From positions 1 through 14,382 of the forward strand of contig NZ_CALIIU010000057.1 in NCBI RefSeq assembly GCF_938017775.1: 14,382 nt of DNA. The letters are read 5' to 3'. Origin of the DNA: an uncultured Campylobacter sp. GTDB taxonomy: Bacteria; Campylobacterota; Campylobacteria; Campylobacterales; Campylobacteraceae. Under the pieces are notes generated by a model. It had not been told where the DNA came from and searched no databases. It worked only from the letters and a program-made list of their open reading frames with translations. This document shows positions 13,283 to 14,382 of this stretch, in pieces (the stretch's first letter is position 1; the number at the start of each line of letters is the position of its first letter). Position numbers and translations under genes: made by a program.

Positions 13283-14142
13283 AAAACATCTTTGCGCCGA
13301 TCGGCGCCGTGCTCGGGTTTATCAACAAATACTTTAAATCCCTGATTTTTCTGCTTATTTTGTTTTTGATTTTTGCAGGTGGCGAAGGTACGCAACAAAA
13401 GGGCGCCAATCTCGCTCAGCTTTCGCTAAGCGGCGCGATAATGGACGATAGCGAAATTTTAGAAAAGATCGAAACTCTGAAAAACGACGAGGCGATTAAG
13501 GGAGTGCTTCTGCTGATCGACAGCCCCGGCGGCGCGCTAAGCCCGAGCGTGGAAATTTCGCTGGCTATCAAATCACTAAACTCGCGCAAGCCGGTCGTTG
13601 CTTACGCTAAGGGCACGATGGCGAGTGGCAGCTACCTAGGCGGCGTGTGGGCGAGTAAAATTTACGCAAATCCGGGCAGCTTCATCGGCTCTATCGGCGT
13701 GATCATGCAGGGCTTAGACGTGAGCGAAGCTGCCGCTAAATTGGGACTTTCAGAACAGATCGTCAAAGCGGGCGAGCTCAAAGAGGCGGGCACGATGATG
13801 CGAAAATGGAGCGACGCGGAGCGCGCGAGCCTGCAAGCCCTGGTGGACGAGAGCTACGAGCTATTCACGCGCGAGGTAGCGCAGGCGCGCTCGCTGGATC
13901 TTAGAAAGCGCGATACGTGGGCGAATGCGCGAGTGTTTTTAGCTAGCGGCGCCAAAGGCGTCGGGCTTATCGACGAGGTGGGCTCTTTAGAGGACGCCAA
14001 GAGCGCGCTCGTAAAGGCTAGCGGCGTAGCAGATCCGATCTGGCAGGAGCCCTCGGCGTATGAGAAGATGATAGATAGGCTAGCAAATAAAAGTGAGAGT
14101 TTGGTGCGCGGTGCATTCGGCGCAAAGCTGATGGCGTATTAG
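13270..14142 (+). CDS. sppA: Signal peptide peptidase SppA, short single-domain form
   Basis: SppA is a membrane-bound serine protease with a Ser-Lys dyad that degrades cleaved signal peptides. The protein has 290 residues, like the short Gram-positive and epsilonproteobacterial forms and about half of E. coli SppA. A membrane anchor spans about residues 22-37 (SLIFLLILFLIF). The S49 core follows: LLIDSPGGAL (81-90), GTMASGSYLG (115-124) with the likely nucleophile S119, and GELKEAG (168-174) with the likely general base K171. GSFIGSIGVI (136-145) is also typical. The frame extends upstream inside the deaminase gene, but the ATG at 13270 follows GAAGGA and begins a proper anchor, so it is chosen. 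Overlap with the deaminase gene by 13 bp suggests coupling. Confidence 0.93.
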   Translation: MQFLKNIFAPIGAVLGFINKYFKSLIFLLILFLIFAGGEGTQQKGANLAQLSLSGAIMDDSEILEKIETLKNDEAIKGVLLLIDSPGGALSPSVEISLAIKSLNSRKPVVAYAKGTMASGSYLGGVWASKIYANPGSFIGSIGVIMQGLDVSEAAAKLGLSEQIVKAGELKEAGTMMRKWSDAERASLQALVDESYELFTREVAQARSLDLRKRDTWANARVFLASGAKGVGLIDEVGSLEDAKSALVKASGVADPIWQEPSAYEKMIDRLANKSESLVRGAFGAKLMAY

Positions 14143-14175
14143 AATTTTAGAAATTTCGCAGAAATTTTAAATTAT

Positions 14176-14244
14176 GAGGAAATTTTAAAAGTAGAATTTT
14201 GTATATAGAAGCTACACCGGGTTTGATTACTTTTAAATTTCCTC
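14176..14244. repeat. Long inverted repeat downstream of sppA, 17-bp arms
   Basis: GAGGAAATTTTAAAAGTA (14176-14193) is the reverse complement of TACTTTTAAATTTCCTC (14228-14244) except for one extra T. The spacer is 34 nt. It begins 33 bases past the sppA stop and its right arm is followed by GCTTTTAC, so it may end the deaminase-sppA transcript, although the stem is AT-rich and the loop long for a terminator. Confidence 0.7.
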
Positions 14245-14356
14245 GCTTTTACATTTGGCGTTTCTTTAAAATTTTACCCTTTTTGTGAATTTTTCTTTGT
14301 TTAAGAACTCCTCATTTTTCTACTAATTATTCAGCCCCCTTTAAGCATCACTCTTG

Positions 14357-14362
14357 TATAAT
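14357..14362 (+). promoter_or_regulatory. Promoter -10 box (TTG-TATAAT) for a gene beyond the window
   Basis: A perfect TATAAT preceded by TTG stands 20 bases from the window edge, in the same form as the yhbP promoter. No coding start is visible before the edge. Confidence 0.5.
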
Positions 14363-14382
14363 CACAATTCTGTTTCGCATCG

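Noticed and set aside
14176..14244. Insertion sequence ends
   Set aside because: No transposase is present between or near the arms and no flanking target duplication was recognised; kept only as an inverted repeat.

Overview
The window looks like chromosomal DNA from a Campylobacter-type epsilonproteobacterium. The dimeric dUTPase closely matches the C. jejuni type. The block sppA / aminofutalosine-deaminase-like / aroQ / M24 peptidase / folK / flhG-like keeps the order I recall for C. jejuni Cj0068 to Cj0063. Coding regions are visibly richer in G+C than C. jejuni. The usual flagellar neighbours (flhF, fliA, fliM, fliY) are absent, which points to a non-flagellated species of intermediate GC; C. 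gracilis would fit. The species call is inference, the synteny is remembered rather than searched.

Layout. Positions 1-60 are an 8-bp tandem repeat next to a GC-rich hairpin. Positions 113-1130 (minus) hold a small four-cysteine protein and an EI24-family membrane protein. Positions 1538-2721 hold dut (minus) and a divergent YhbP/UPF0306 gene (plus). Next come a 4-oxalocrotonate tautomerase-type gene (minus, 3031-3240) and divergent luxS (plus, 3347-3850) with a perfect 11-bp hairpin behind it. After a 583-bp gene-free stretch come a one-domain cupin (4434-4772) and a membrane-anchored DKNYY-like protein (4936-6393). A 516-bp gene-free stretch with hairpins separates these from a minus-strand run: LOG-family hydrolase plus mnmA (8543 to 6910), and upstream of them the tight operon aroQ - M24 peptidase - folK - flhG-like (11892 to 8659). 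Divergent from aroQ are the deaminase-like gene and sppA (12065-14142). The window ends in a long inverted repeat and a promoter-like box for a gene outside.

Functional themes are housekeeping: nucleotide sanitation (dut, LOG), tRNA thiolation (mnmA), folate and shikimate steps (folK, aroQ), methyl-cycle recycling / AI-2 (luxS), menaquinone-linked amidohydrolase, and membrane proteolysis (sppA). No mobile element, CRISPR, tRNA or rRNA gene was seen.

The most unusual item is the flhG-like ATPase (8659-9855). It sits where flagellar flhF-flhG belong, but flhF is gone, the N-terminal FlhF-interaction segment is missing, the DxD switch residues are changed to E-A-P, and about 150 Asn/Ser-rich residues interrupt the ATPase fold between the P-loop and Walker B. 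The DNA of that insertion is built largely from GAATTTT/AAAATTC words, the same word as the tandem repeat at the window start. The related palindrome AAATTT is present about 100 times by hand count, far above chance, in genes and spacers alike.
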